This document shows positions 1 through 8,686 of a stretch of 64,000 nt of DNA, piece by piece. Numbering within the stretch: position 1 is the stretch's first letter; each line of letters begins with the position of its first letter. Position numbers and translations under genes: made by a program. Origin of the DNA: Saprospirales bacterium GYS_P2D (GTDB taxonomy: Bacteria > Bacteroidota > Bacteroidia > Chitinophagales > Saprospiraceae); the NCBI GenBank assembly GCA_009833045.1, contig WUUP01000010.1, positions 109,392-173,391 on the forward strand, written 5' to 3'. The notes under the pieces were generated by a model that ran no database searches, was not told the origin of the DNA, and saw only the letters and a program-made list of their open reading frames with translations.

Positions 1-2
1 CC

Positions 3-119
3 AATGTATCACAGAAGGCATCTCATATCACGCCAGTACCTGGAGGTGTCGGTCTCATGACAGTAGCTGCTCTCATGATGAACACCCTCAAGGCCGCAAA
101 GAAAGAAATATATAATTGA
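3..119 (+). CDS. folD: FolD C-terminal end (partial)
   Basis: Only the last 38 residues are present; the gene begins left of the window. The tail carries the FolD signature [20 protein letters not shown], which matches the conserved PGGVGPMT loop of bifunctional methylenetetrahydrofolate dehydrogenase/cyclohydrolase. The family interconverts one-carbon forms of tetrahydrofolate in the cytosol with NADP. The stop TGA (117-119) overlaps the TTG start candidate of the next gene, suggesting coupled translation. The family call is firm because the signature is specific; nothing can be said of the missing active-site half. Confidence 0.9.
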   Translation, partial: NVSQKASHITPVPGGVGLMTVAALMMNTLKAAKKEIYN

Positions 120-640
120 GTATCTTGCCCCATATGAACTGTAAAACTGGAGCTGTAAGGCTGATCGATCAGATCATATCTACTATAGAGTTGATCGATT
201 CGCAGGATTATGATCGAGAGCTGGAGCTCTATAATGGTTCGACCCTTGGTAAGCATTTTCGGCATATTTATGACTTTTTCAATTGTCTACTTCAGCAGTG
301 CGAATGCCAGCTCGTAGATTATTGCCAGCGAGATAGAGATGCTCAGATAGAGTCAGATATGGACTATGCCAAACGCTCATTTGAATCTCTCAAAGATGGT
401 CTCCAAAATATAGATGAGGATCAAGTGATCACAGTTAAAGCAGATTTTGAGCTCGAGCCAGGTGTCCGGCCTGTTGTCCAGACCTCTATCGGTCGAGAGG
501 TCATGTATGCATATGATCACGCAGTGCACCATTTAGCGATTGTCAAAATCGGCCTTCGGGACCTCTATCCTGATAAGCCCTTTGATCAAAATATGGGAGT
601 CGCAGCATCAACTATACGGCATCAACATCAGACTCATTAG
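116..640 (+). CDS. DinB-fold family protein
   Basis: A 174-residue cytosolic protein of the DinB/YfiT four-helix type. The visible marks are an N-terminal [14 protein letters not shown] segment, a [15 protein letters not shown] segment with histidines at the usual metal positions, and a C-terminal [11 protein letters not shown] motif common in Bacteroidota homologues. DinB-fold proteins bind a divalent metal through three histidines, and many act as thiol transferases; the substrate here is unknown. The start could be TTG at 116, overlapping the folD stop, or ATG at 134 in the same frame. It sits between folD and prmA on the same strand. Confidence 0.75.
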   Translation: MSILPHMNCKTGAVRLIDQIISTIELIDSQDYDRELELYNGSTLGKHFRHIYDFFNCLLQQCECQLVDYCQRDRDAQIESDMDYAKRSFESLKDGLQNIDEDQVITVKADFELEPGVRPVVQTSIGREVMYAYDHAVHHLAIVKIGLRDLYPDKPFDQNMGVAASTIRHQHQTH

Positions 641-667
641 CAGTCATCTTATAAAATACATATCAAT

Positions 668-1504
668 ATGGAAGGATTCTATTATAAGCTTTATATCCCA
701 GTAGAATCAGAAGAACATCAAGAGATCATTTTGGCAATGATAGCTGATGAAGAAATATCTGCTGTAGAGCAGGATGATAGCGGACTGACGATATACCATG
801 AGTCCGCCGAGGTGCTTGATAGAGCTAAGAGTACAGCAGAGTCACTTCCATTTTTAGATAGCGAGCTGAGCATCGAGCAGTTACCATTAGAAAACTGGAA
901 TAAAAAATGGGAAGAGTCTTTCCAACCTATAATCGTAGGGAACTTTTGTGGTGTGAGAGCGAGCTTTCATGAGCCTCTCGAGGAGGTCAAGCATGAGATT
1001 ATTATAGATCCTGAGTTGGCATTTGGGACAGGACATCATGAGACTACCTACATGATGATGCAGCAGATGGAGCTGTTGGACTTCGCTGGGACTAAAGTCT
1101 TTGATTTTGGTTGTGGTACGGCGATTTTGGCCATATTAGCTCATATGCTGGGTGCTGAGGATATATATGGCATCGACTATGATGAGCAAGCTATCAAATG
1201 TGCTCATGACTGCATCCAGCTAAATGATACCGATACGATCAGACTGGAAGCATGTGTCATCACTGATACGCCAGTAGAGCAGTATGATATCATCTTAGCG
1301 AATATCAATCGGCAGGTGCTACTGGACTCAGCAGAGGAACTCAATAAACGTTTAGCCCCTGAGGGCGTTTTAGTTTTGTCTGGTCTCTTAGTCGAGGATG
1401 AGCCGATCATCACAGAGAGATATGATCAGGTAGGATTCGAAAAAGTATCTAAGATCAATAAAGGAGAGTGGATCTCTCTAAAAATGAAGCATGGTAGAAA
1501 ATGA
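668..1504 (+). CDS. prmA: Ribosomal protein L11 methyltransferase
   Basis: PrmA trimethylates lysines and the N-terminus of ribosomal protein L11 using S-adenosylmethionine. The 278-residue protein has the expected small N-terminal L11-binding domain. The catalytic domain contains the family motif IDPELAFGTGHHETT (about 115-130), the SAM loop VFDFGCGTAILAI (about 143-155) and the ILANINRQVLL motif (about 209-219). Its length is usual for Bacteroidota PrmA, which are shorter than the E. coli protein. Its last 14 bases overlap the start of the following YitT gene, so the two are probably co-transcribed. Confidence 0.95.
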   Translation: MEGFYYKLYIPVESEEHQEIILAMIADEEISAVEQDDSGLTIYHESAEVLDRAKSTAESLPFLDSELSIEQLPLENWNKKWEESFQPIIVGNFCGVRASFHEPLEEVKHEIIIDPELAFGTGHHETTYMMMQQMELLDFAGTKVFDFGCGTAILAILAHMLGAEDIYGIDYDEQAIKCAHDCIQLNDTDTIRLEACVITDTPVEQYDIILANINRQVLLDSAEELNKRLAPEGVLVLSGLLVEDEPIITERYDQVGFEKVSKINKGEWISLKMKHGRK

Positions 1505-2108
1505 AGTGATCGAAGAGCCTAAACACTCTTTGATAGATGACATCCAGGCAGTAGTGTTTGGTGTGTCTATGGCATCTTTTGGTATTTATATTTTGACGTG
1601 TTTAGGATTCATTACAGGGCAAACAGCTGGTCTGGCTATCCTGATATCCTATGCCACAGGCTGGTCTTTTGGCCCCGTCTTTTTTGTGGTCAATATTCCA
1701 TTTTACTGGTTAGGTTATAGTCGCTTTGGCTTCCAGTTTGTATTCAGGACATTTATATCGGTTCTACTACTTTCAATATTGACGACATACTTTCCATTGG
1801 TATTGACATTTGACTATCTGGAGCCGCTGACTGGAGCCGTTTTATTTGGCTTTGCTACTGGAGTAGGTCTCTTAGCTTTGTTTAGACATGGTGGGAGTCT
1901 TGGGGGCATAGGCATATTAGCTCTATTTATACAGGATAAGACAGGATTCAAAGCAGGCTACACACAGCTCTTGTTTGATATTGTACTCTTTGGGATAGCT
2001 CTATTATTGCACGAGTTTTCTATAGTTTTCTATAGCTTCATAGGTGCAGTAGTGCTCAATCTCGTAGTAGCTATCAATCATAGTGAAGATAGATACATCG
2101 CCACTTAG
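1491..2108 (+). CDS. YitT family membrane protein
   Basis: A 205-residue integral membrane protein with five or more hydrophobic segments. It has the pattern of the YitT/DUF161 family: the first helix holds FGVSMASFGIYIL, followed by GLAILISYATGWSFGPVFFVVNIPFY and a glycine-rich GGSLGGIGILALFIQ stretch. It lacks the C-terminal DUF2179 cytosolic domain found in many longer YitT proteins. Family function is not established. The ATG lies inside the end of prmA (14-base overlap). The stop TAG shares three bases with the stop of the convergent maf gene. Confidence 0.8.
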   Translation: MVENEVIEEPKHSLIDDIQAVVFGVSMASFGIYILTCLGFITGQTAGLAILISYATGWSFGPVFFVVNIPFYWLGYSRFGFQFVFRTFISVLLLSILTTYFPLVLTFDYLEPLTGAVLFGFATGVGLLALFRHGGSLGGIGILALFIQDKTGFKAGYTQLLFDIVLFGIALLLHEFSIVFYSFIGAVVLNLVVAINHSEDRYIAT

Positions 2109-2710
2109 AGAGCTTCTATCTGTGGCACCTCTGAGAGCAGCTGATATAGCTTGTGTGTAGGTAGGCCCATGATAGTATAGTAGGATCCGTCTATGTGTGT
2201 GACCTTAGATAGGCCTATCCAATCCTGAATACCATAGCCTCCAGCTTTGTCCAGTACTTCATGATTATTGACATACCATTCTATCTCTTCTGTAGTCATG
2301 AGATCAAGTTCGACATTGGTCACATCATCAGTGGCTTTTTGGTATATCCCTGGTATCGTGATACATACACCTGTTACGACTTGATGAGTTCTACCAGATA
2401 GAGTGAATACCATATTCTTAGCTTCATCTAAATCTCCAGGTTTGTTCAGCACTTGATCATCCACCAGTACAGTCGTATCGGCAGTAATGATAAGGTCAGT
2501 GGGGCCACATGACCTGCTCAGCGCTTCTGCTTTTAGTTGACTGAGATATTTAGCATGGGCAGCTATGGGGATCTCAGGAGGCACTATTTCAGGTATGTCA
2601 CTTTTCTTTATGGAGAAGTCTAATCCCATATTCTGCAAAAGCTCCTTCCTTCTCGGGCTACCAGAGCCCAAAATGATGTTATATGATTTTAGATGGCCGA
2701 GTATAGTCAT
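2105..2710 (-). CDS. maf: Maf-like nucleotide pyrophosphatase
   Basis: A 201-residue Maf/YhdE family protein. Family members hydrolyse dTTP, UTP or modified nucleotides to the monophosphate and so clean the nucleotide pool. The N-terminus has the canonical IILGSGSPRRKELL phosphate-binding loop, followed by ITADTTVLVDDQVLNKPGD and SGRTHQVVTGV, all hallmarks of the family. An upstream in-frame start would add 19 residues, but the ATG at 2710 overlaps the TGA of the upstream prenyltransferase gene as ATGA, which fits coupled translation and places the loop near the N-terminus as in the family. Confidence 0.92.
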   Translation of the reverse strand: MTILGHLKSYNIILGSGSPRRKELLQNMGLDFSIKKSDIPEIVPPEIPIAAHAKYLSQLKAEALSRSCGPTDLIITADTTVLVDDQVLNKPGDLDEAKNMVFTLSGRTHQVVTGVCITIPGIYQKATDDVTNVELDLMTTEEIEWYVNNHEVLDKAGGYGIQDWIGLSKVTHIDGSYYTIMGLPTHKLYQLLSEVPQIEAL

Positions 2711-3633
2711 GTCGTACAGTATAGTATTAAATAAAAGAGGCCTATGATCATCCAGATCTTGTACCACTGGCTGATCGCCCCATAATCAGAAGTCTCATGT
2801 GCTGTGATCAATAGATAAAGAAGATAAAAAGAAGGAATAAGAACTATAGCAATACCTATCCACATCCATGAAATCTTGAGGCCTCCAAGATAAAAAAGCC
2901 AATATCCAAGAAATAGTTGGACAGCGAGGTGTAGAAAGATTAAGCTTTGTTTTGTCTTAGGCACCCCTATAGATATAGGAAGGGTGTGCGCACCGATGTA
3001 TTGATCTCCTTTTATATCCTCTATGTCTTTTACGATCTCTCTGAGTAGGGTAGTGAAAAATGCAAATCCTCCATAAAAGATCACTATTTGAGTGATGTAT
3101 TCATACGATGCTGTATCAATAGTCTTCAACATGGCCAGTGGCTCTCGCTCTGCTATGAGGAGCAATAATACCACCCCAGCGCAAAGCCCAGCTACTAAAA
3201 CATTCCCAATGAGGGGCCATTTCTTAATGTATCGGTTATATAGCCAGATGAGCGCTACTGATCCGAAGTAAATCCACATATACTCCGGATGATCTATCTC
3301 CATAGCAAGAGAAAGTGCGAATGGTATAGGAGCTATCGTAATGACAGCATATCCTATTAGCGCTAATTGCTTTTCCCAGCCTTCGTCTATGAAGCTTCTT
3401 TTCTGATTAATGCGATCTGTGGTGCCATCAGAGATATCATTGTGCAGATATCCCCCAGCTGCCACACATATAGTCAAGAAGAGAAGCAGATAAAAATCTT
3501 TGAATGATAGATTAGCCTCGATCTGATGTGTATGAAGCGTAGGATAGATGACCGAGTAAGCTATCGTCCAGAGCGTCAATGCCACCACGAGTAGATTTGG
3601 TACTCTGAATATGCTAAGCAGAGACGACAGCAC
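2707..3633 (-). CDS. UbiA family prenyltransferase
   Basis: A 308-residue polytopic membrane enzyme. Both magnesium-pyrophosphate motifs of the UbiA superfamily are visible: N65-D73 (NDISDGTTD) and D203-D210 (DIEDIKGD), each followed by a membrane segment. UbiA enzymes transfer an isoprenoid chain onto an aromatic ring or a glycerol phosphate; the acceptor cannot be read from the sequence. It is in a leftward run fdx-iscX-this gene-maf, with 6 bases to iscX and an ATGA overlap with maf. Menaquinone, heme O and membrane-lipid roles are all possible; no quinone genes are next to it. Confidence 0.85.
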   Translation of the reverse strand: MLSSLLSIFRVPNLLVVALTLWTIAYSVIYPTLHTHQIEANLSFKDFYLLLFLTICVAAGGYLHNDISDGTTDRINQKRSFIDEGWEKQLALIGYAVITIAPIPFALSLAMEIDHPEYMWIYFGSVALIWLYNRYIKKWPLIGNVLVAGLCAGVVLLLLIAEREPLAMLKTIDTASYEYITQIVIFYGGFAFFTTLLREIVKDIEDIKGDQYIGAHTLPISIGVPKTKQSLIFLHLAVQLFLGYWLFYLGGLKISWMWIGIAIVLIPSFYLLYLLITAHETSDYGAISQWYKIWMIIGLFYLILYCTT

Positions 3634-3639
3634 TACATA

Positions 3640-3885
3640 TTATTGATTATCTCGCCACTCGTAGACCCATTTAGCTTGGATCTGCTCGAGATGCCCCTCA
3701 CTACAGTCTTCTCGATTGCCAGCAAAGTTTGGTAGTTCTAATACCCATTCGATCAAATCGGTAAAACGAATACGATATATCTTACTCTCGGTAAAATCAT
3801 CACCAAACTTGTCATAAAGACCCATAGCGATATCTTCATGATCCGCCCAGTCTATAGGTAAGTCGTCAAAATCTTCAAAAGCCAT
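3640..3885 (-). CDS. iscX: IscX Fe-S assembly protein
   Basis: An 81-residue acidic protein matching IscX (YfhJ). The marks are LPIDWADHEDIAMGLYDKF near the start, then IRFTDLIEWVLELPNF and a C-terminal LEQIQAKWVYEWRDNQ, the usual IscX ending with many tryptophans. IscX binds IscS and iron and tunes Fe-S cluster formation. It lies 48 bases downstream of an ISC-type 2Fe-2S ferredoxin gene on the same strand, the same partnership as in proteobacterial isc operons, although iscS, iscU and hscBA are not in this window. Confidence 0.93.
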   Translation of the reverse strand: MAFEDFDDLPIDWADHEDIAMGLYDKFGDDFTESKIYRIRFTDLIEWVLELPNFAGNREDCSEGHLEQIQAKWVYEWRDNQ

Positions 3886-3933
3886 TATTATCCCTTTTTC
3901 TTGATAAGTTAGATTTGATATAGTCGAGCAGGA

Positions 3934-4275
3934 TTAGTGCTCATGTCCGATGATCTGTGATTGATCAGGTATCACCACCTCGATCTCAGCGTCATCTTCG
4001 AGTATGATACACTGACAGGCGAGTCTGGACTCGAGTCTCGGATCGATAGCACGATCTATGAAGTCTTCTTCCTTATCAGAGATTTCTTCGAGATATTCAT
4101 CACCTCGCTCTACATATATATGACAGGTGCTACATGCGCAGACACCACCACAGTTGTGATTGAGGTGTATATGATGATCTTCAGTCACTTCGAGTATAGA
4201 GATATCGGTTTCGATACCATCTATCACTTTAGTCTCTATACTGTCATCTTCAAATCTAAAAGTGATTTTAGCCAT
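3934..4275 (-). CDS. fdx: ISC-type 2Fe-2S ferredoxin
   Basis: A 113-residue ferredoxin of the adrenodoxin/Fdx class. The cluster ligands are visible as C42-x5-C48-x2-C51 and C87, set in the family context NHNCGGVCACSTCHIYVE and ESRLACQC. The spacing C-x5-C-x2-C separates it from plant-type ferredoxins (C-x4-C). Fdx supplies electrons for Fe-S cluster assembly. It heads the leftward run with iscX, a UbiA-type gene and maf. The 173 bases upstream separate it from the divergent AAA+ gene and should hold both promoters. Confidence 0.93.
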   Translation of the reverse strand: MAKITFRFEDDSIETKVIDGIETDISILEVTEDHHIHLNHNCGGVCACSTCHIYVERGDEYLEEISDKEEDFIDRAIDPRLESRLACQCIILEDDAEIEVVIPDQSQIIGHEH

Positions 4276-4448
4276 ATTTGTTAGTCACTTCTTTTTAGTT
4301 TCACAAAGCTAAAGACAAAAAAACACGATTTGTTTGCATTCTGCGTTTTTAAATCTTGCTAAATGATGATATATTCAAAATGCGTTGCTGCACCGAGCTA
4401 TTTTCATCAAGGCGCAAACTTATAATTAATATTTACTAAACACATTGG

Positions 4449-7070
4449 ATGCCTCAAATAAGTTCCATTTCTGACTTCAAACCTTATAAGTATAAAGATC
4501 TCAAGATTTATTCTTCGACAGAATGGCTCGCTGACAATAGAAAGAAGTACAGACAGGTATTTGAAGAAAAAGCAGTCAAGTATATTTATATAGACTTATC
4601 GCTCATTAATAAGCTATATGATAGAGAAAACTGGGACCTTAAGCTCTCTATCAAATGCTATAGACTGCATAAAGGGAAGAATGAAGTCTGTACGCTGGAG
4701 ATAGATCGTCAGGTGAGCAAGCATGATCATATCATACATGTCAGAGAAGGCTGGGGAAACAAGAAAACAGGGAGCTTCTGGAAAAAGGGGAAATATTGCT
4801 GGGAAGTGTACGAAGGAGAAACTAAGCTCGCTACTAAATATTTCCATATCGAGGATCTCGCTTCAATCTCTGGTGGACATCCTGAGACTACGCTGAAGGT
4901 CGAAAGCATCGACTACTATGAGGGTACGTACGATCAGCCTGAGAAAGATGATGATCATGTCTACTATACTCAGTTTGATAGCCGCAATACTCGTTATGTT
5001 TTCGTAGAGCTAATGCTCGAAAATCGTCTACACAAGAAACACGAATGGTATGCCGAGATATTCATCCGTTTCTACAATGAAAGTCGGGATCTCAAGGGGG
5101 AAGTTGTCAGACTTGAGCGCATCAAAAAAGGTGAAGATAAAGTCGTGGTCAATGCTGGATGGGGCTCCAATGTCAAGGGCTCATGGCGAGCCGGCAAGTA
5201 CTTAGTAGAAGTCATCTACCAAAATAGATTAATTGCATACAGTCATTTTGAAATAGCTTATTCATTTAAAGAGGGATTCAATGATGTAGAATATCCTGAG
5301 TATATCATATCTACTGAAAATCAAATCCAAGAAAAAAAGTATAAAAGCAGAAAAGCTCTTGAGGAGCTAAATAAACTAATAGGTCTCAAATCAATAAAGA
5401 GGCAAATCCACGATCACACTAAGTATATTAAATTCCTTCAGTTGAGAAAGGAAAGGGGATTTGAGGAGGCTGAAAAAATCACACTCCACAGTGTATTTGT
5501 TGGTAATCCTGGTACGGGAAAGACTACTGTAGCCAGAATGCTCGGATCGATCTATAAGTATATCGGACTACTATCAAGTGGACATGTCCACGAAGTCAGT
5601 AGAGTAGATCTGGTCGGAGAATACATCGGACAGACCGCCCCTAAAGTCAAAGATGCAATAGAGAAAGCAAAAGGAGGAGTGCTATTCATCGACGAAGCTT
5701 ATTCTTTAGCTCGTAGTAATGAAGATTCTAAGGATTTTGGACGTGAGGTCATCGAGCTCTTGATCAAAGAGATGTCACATCCTAACTGCGACTTTATGGT
5801 CGTAGTAGCAGGATATCCACAAGAGATGGATACTTTCATTCAGTCCAATCCAGGATTGGCTTCAAGATTTAAATATACCTATGATTTTCCTGACTATCAG
5901 CTCTCTGAGTTGCTCGAGATCATGGAGTATTTTTGTGAGGACTATCAGATTACTTTTACTGATAGAGCAATGAGTGAGATCAGAGAAATCATACAGGATG
6001 CTTATCGTAATAGATCTAAGAACTTTGGCAATGCTCGGTACATTGCTCAGCTACTTGAAAAGGCTAAAATACAAATGGGAATACGTCTCATGAGTCAGCC
6101 TAAGAAGGAATGGACAAACGATGAGCTAAAAAGGATATCGCTCAAGGATGTGATAGCACTTTCTCCTCGTTATCGAGCGGCAGATCCTTTTTCTGTAGTC
6201 ATTGATGAAGAAGAACTATCTGCAGCTATGGCTGAGCTAAATGCGCTCATAGGACTTAGGTCCATAAAAAAGAAGATTTCAGAATTAGTGGATATCGTCC
6301 GATATAGGGTAGACCAAGGAGAAATGAAAGTCGGAGTGTACAATATGCACGCTGTACTGACAGGTAATCCTGGTACAGGTAAGACCACCGTCACACGTAT
6401 CTGCGCTAAGATTTTTAAGGCGCTGGGAGTGCTCGAAAGAGGACATATGGTGGAGACAGATCGACAGGGACTCATAGCTGGCTATGTAGGTCAGACGGCT
6501 ATCAAGACGGCTAAAAAAATAGATGAGGCTACAGGTGGTCTTTTATTTATTGACGAAGCCTATGCATTGCTAAAGAAAGGAGCCCACAACGATTTTGGAG
6601 ATGAGGCCATACAAGTCTTACTCAAACAAATGGAAGATCGAAGAGGAGAGTTTTATGTGTTCGCTGCTGGGTATCCCGAACAGATGAATGACTTTCTCAA
6701 CATGAATCCTGGACTAAAGAGTCGTTTCGATATATTCTTAAATTTTGAAGACTTTAATCCAGAGGAACTGACAGATATAGCAAAGTACTTCTTGAATGAG
6801 AAGCAATACAAGATATCCTCTGATGCTTTAAGCCTGTTATCCCGTGAGCTCAAGAAAGAGTATGAGGAGAGAGATAAACAATTTGGGAATGCACGTCGTG
6901 TGCGTATCTATATTGACGAAATCATAAAGTATCAAAACTTGAGACTGGCTGATGAAAGACATTATAGTCATAACAACTATAGTAAACTCATCAAAATAAT
7001 CGACGTGGAGCAGGCATGTGCCTCAATTCAGCAAGAATATCAGTATCGTAGACAATCCATCGGATTTTAA
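4449..7070 (+). CDS. Double AAA+ ATPase, CbbX/SpoVK type
   Basis: An 873-residue cytosolic ATPase. Residues about 40-135 and 165-275 form two related beta-rich domains that share a pattern of GWG, then GSW or GSF, then a GKY step and an E-V strand. They are followed by two AAA+ modules with Walker A GNPGTGKT at 352-359 and 639-646, and Walker B LFIDEAYSL and LFIDEAYAL. The AAA modules are closest to the CbbX/CfxQ and SpoVK group, whose best known member remodels inhibited Rubisco. No Rubisco or secretion gene lies nearby, so the client is unknown. The N-terminal tandem domains probably bind it. Its stop overlaps the stop of the convergent barrel gene. Confidence 0.85.
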   Translation: MPQISSISDFKPYKYKDLKIYSSTEWLADNRKKYRQVFEEKAVKYIYIDLSLINKLYDRENWDLKLSIKCYRLHKGKNEVCTLEIDRQVSKHDHIIHVREGWGNKKTGSFWKKGKYCWEVYEGETKLATKYFHIEDLASISGGHPETTLKVESIDYYEGTYDQPEKDDDHVYYTQFDSRNTRYVFVELMLENRLHKKHEWYAEIFIRFYNESRDLKGEVVRLERIKKGEDKVVVNAGWGSNVKGSWRAGKYLVEVIYQNRLIAYSHFEIAYSFKEGFNDVEYPEYIISTENQIQEKKYKSRKALEELNKLIGLKSIKRQIHDHTKYIKFLQLRKERGFEEAEKITLHSVFVGNPGTGKTTVARMLGSIYKYIGLLSSGHVHEVSRVDLVGEYIGQTAPKVKDAIEKAKGGVLFIDEAYSLARSNEDSKDFGREVIELLIKEMSHPNCDFMVVVAGYPQEMDTFIQSNPGLASRFKYTYDFPDYQLSELLEIMEYFCEDYQITFTDRAMSEIREIIQDAYRNRSKNFGNARYIAQLLEKAKIQMGIRLMSQPKKEWTNDELKRISLKDVIALSPRYRAADPFSVVIDEEELSAAMAELNALIGLRSIKKKISELVDIVRYRVDQGEMKVGVYNMHAVLTGNPGTGKTTVTRICAKIFKALGVLERGHMVETDRQGLIAGYVGQTAIKTAKKIDEATGGLLFIDEAYALLKKGAHNDFGDEAIQVLLKQMEDRRGEFYVFAAGYPEQMNDFLNMNPGLKSRFDIFLNFEDFNPEELTDIAKYFLNEKQYKISSDALSLLSRELKKEYEERDKQFGNARRVRIYIDEIIKYQNLRLADERHYSHNNYSKLIKIIDVEQACASIQQEYQYRRQSIGF

Positions 7071-8665
7071 AAGGCCCAAACAAGACCTGCTGATAGGTTG
7101 CGTCCGAACACCTGATAGCCATCTAATACTTCATAGTCATCATTTAAAATATTCTCAGCTGAGACATTGATACTGAAAGTATTTGTTGGGCTATATTTTG
7201 CATTAAAGCTTAGTTCTTTTCTTATACCGGATTTTACAACTCCTTGCAGTTCTGAATGTCTTAGGTTTTGACCAGTATTAATGTTCGCTGATAGTGATGC
7301 GCTGATTTTGTCATCTTTGGTATGAATTGTTGCCATCGGGCAGAACTCAAGTGTAGGTCGATGATAGAGTATGACTCCATCATCAGATATATAATGACGA
7401 TAAGTAGAAGACAAACCAAAATCTAAGTAATCAGAATATCGATAGTCAAGATTGATAATACCACTGGCTATCTGATAATCCACAGATGAGATATCCATTA
7501 GAGTCATTTCGCTCTCTGATACATAATTAGCGTCGTCATACACTCGTGCTAAGCTACCTGACACATTTAGCGTCCAGACTTTTGCTATATCAGTATTGAC
7601 AGCTATTTCCGCTTTTTGTGTCAGCCTTGACATCGGTGACTCCATGAACATGAAGTCAGTATATGGATTGATTTGTGAGATTTGTTGGAGTCCGAGATAG
7701 TCTACTTGTTGATCGAGATTGATAGCTATCCGTGTTTGCTTGTTTGGATAGATAGTAGCTGATAGCGTTGGGATGACTTTGTGATTATTTTGCCAGTATG
7801 TATGATTAGCACCTATGCTACCTGTCCATTTCTCATTACGATGCTGGAAACTTAGCGTATTGCTGATATTAGTTAAATTATCAAAGTTGTAGTTAGACGA
7901 AAGCTGTGCATATGATTGTATCGCTACACTCCAATTATCATTTAGCCCTTTCTGTACAGCAGACGAAAAGCTCCATAGATTTTCTTTTATACTAGCCGTA
8001 TTGGTATTGTTAAGTTCGATAACAGCATTTACATTCCAGTCAGTACTTCGATCATTAAAGGAGGCAATATCTATTTTTAGATCAAAATCATCATAAGCTA
8101 TTTCATTGATCTCTTGATTGATGACTTTATGATTGTATCTATAATTTCCATATGTGCGTCCACCACCTTGTACTCTGATCGTACTCATCAGATGGTCGTT
8201 GATATAATATTTCATGCCAATCTGTCCATTTAGGTCAGATAGATACTTGTTTGATATATCATTTTCTCGCCATTGGTCGTAGGCTATATGTCCAAAAATG
8301 TGAAAGTAATTATCTACTTGATGACCTACATAAGCTTCCCCTGACCAAGGGTTAGTGGTTCCTTTATTCAGTCGAAGAAAACCTGTTTTACCTGAGTTGT
8401 CATTGATAGCTTCATATGCGATGGGCTCTATATCGAGAGTGATACTGGGCTCATATGTATCCATTGATAGGAGTGCTTCTCTACTTTTGTCTACAGGGCC
8501 ATTTTCGCTGATCTCATGATGGATATCTATGTAGATAGGCTCAGCTTTGTAGAGATCTTTGGAGAAGTCCTTTACTACTTGCAGATTATTATCATCTATG
8601 TTTTGAGCAGCACCATTTAGATAGAGTAGGGTACTGATTAGTAGGATATATGTAGCTTTCATCAT
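7067..8665 (-). CDS. Outer-membrane beta-barrel protein
   Basis: A 532-residue exported protein. A signal peptide ends near residue 20 (LLYLNGAAQ). The rest alternates short polar and aromatic strands and ends in the aromatic residue typical of outer-membrane barrels (GLVWAF). It resembles the barrel part of TonB-dependent receptors but has no visible plug domain or TonB box, so it may be a barrel-only relative. It follows a 968-residue TPR protein by 21 bases on the same strand, and the pair is likely one transcript. The substrate is unknown. A second ATG lies one codon after the first. Confidence 0.7.
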   Translation of the reverse strand: MMKATYILLISTLLYLNGAAQNIDDNNLQVVKDFSKDLYKAEPIYIDIHHEISENGPVDKSREALLSMDTYEPSITLDIEPIAYEAINDNSGKTGFLRLNKGTTNPWSGEAYVGHQVDNYFHIFGHIAYDQWRENDISNKYLSDLNGQIGMKYYINDHLMSTIRVQGGGRTYGNYRYNHKVINQEINEIAYDDFDLKIDIASFNDRSTDWNVNAVIELNNTNTASIKENLWSFSSAVQKGLNDNWSVAIQSYAQLSSNYNFDNLTNISNTLSFQHRNEKWTGSIGANHTYWQNNHKVIPTLSATIYPNKQTRIAINLDQQVDYLGLQQISQINPYTDFMFMESPMSRLTQKAEIAVNTDIAKVWTLNVSGSLARVYDDANYVSESEMTLMDISSVDYQIASGIINLDYRYSDYLDFGLSSTYRHYISDDGVILYHRPTLEFCPMATIHTKDDKISASLSANINTGQNLRHSELQGVVKSGIRKELSFNAKYSPTNTFSINVSAENILNDDYEVLDGYQVFGRNLSAGLVWAF

Positions 8666-8686
8666 CTTATTATTGAGTAAGTATTC

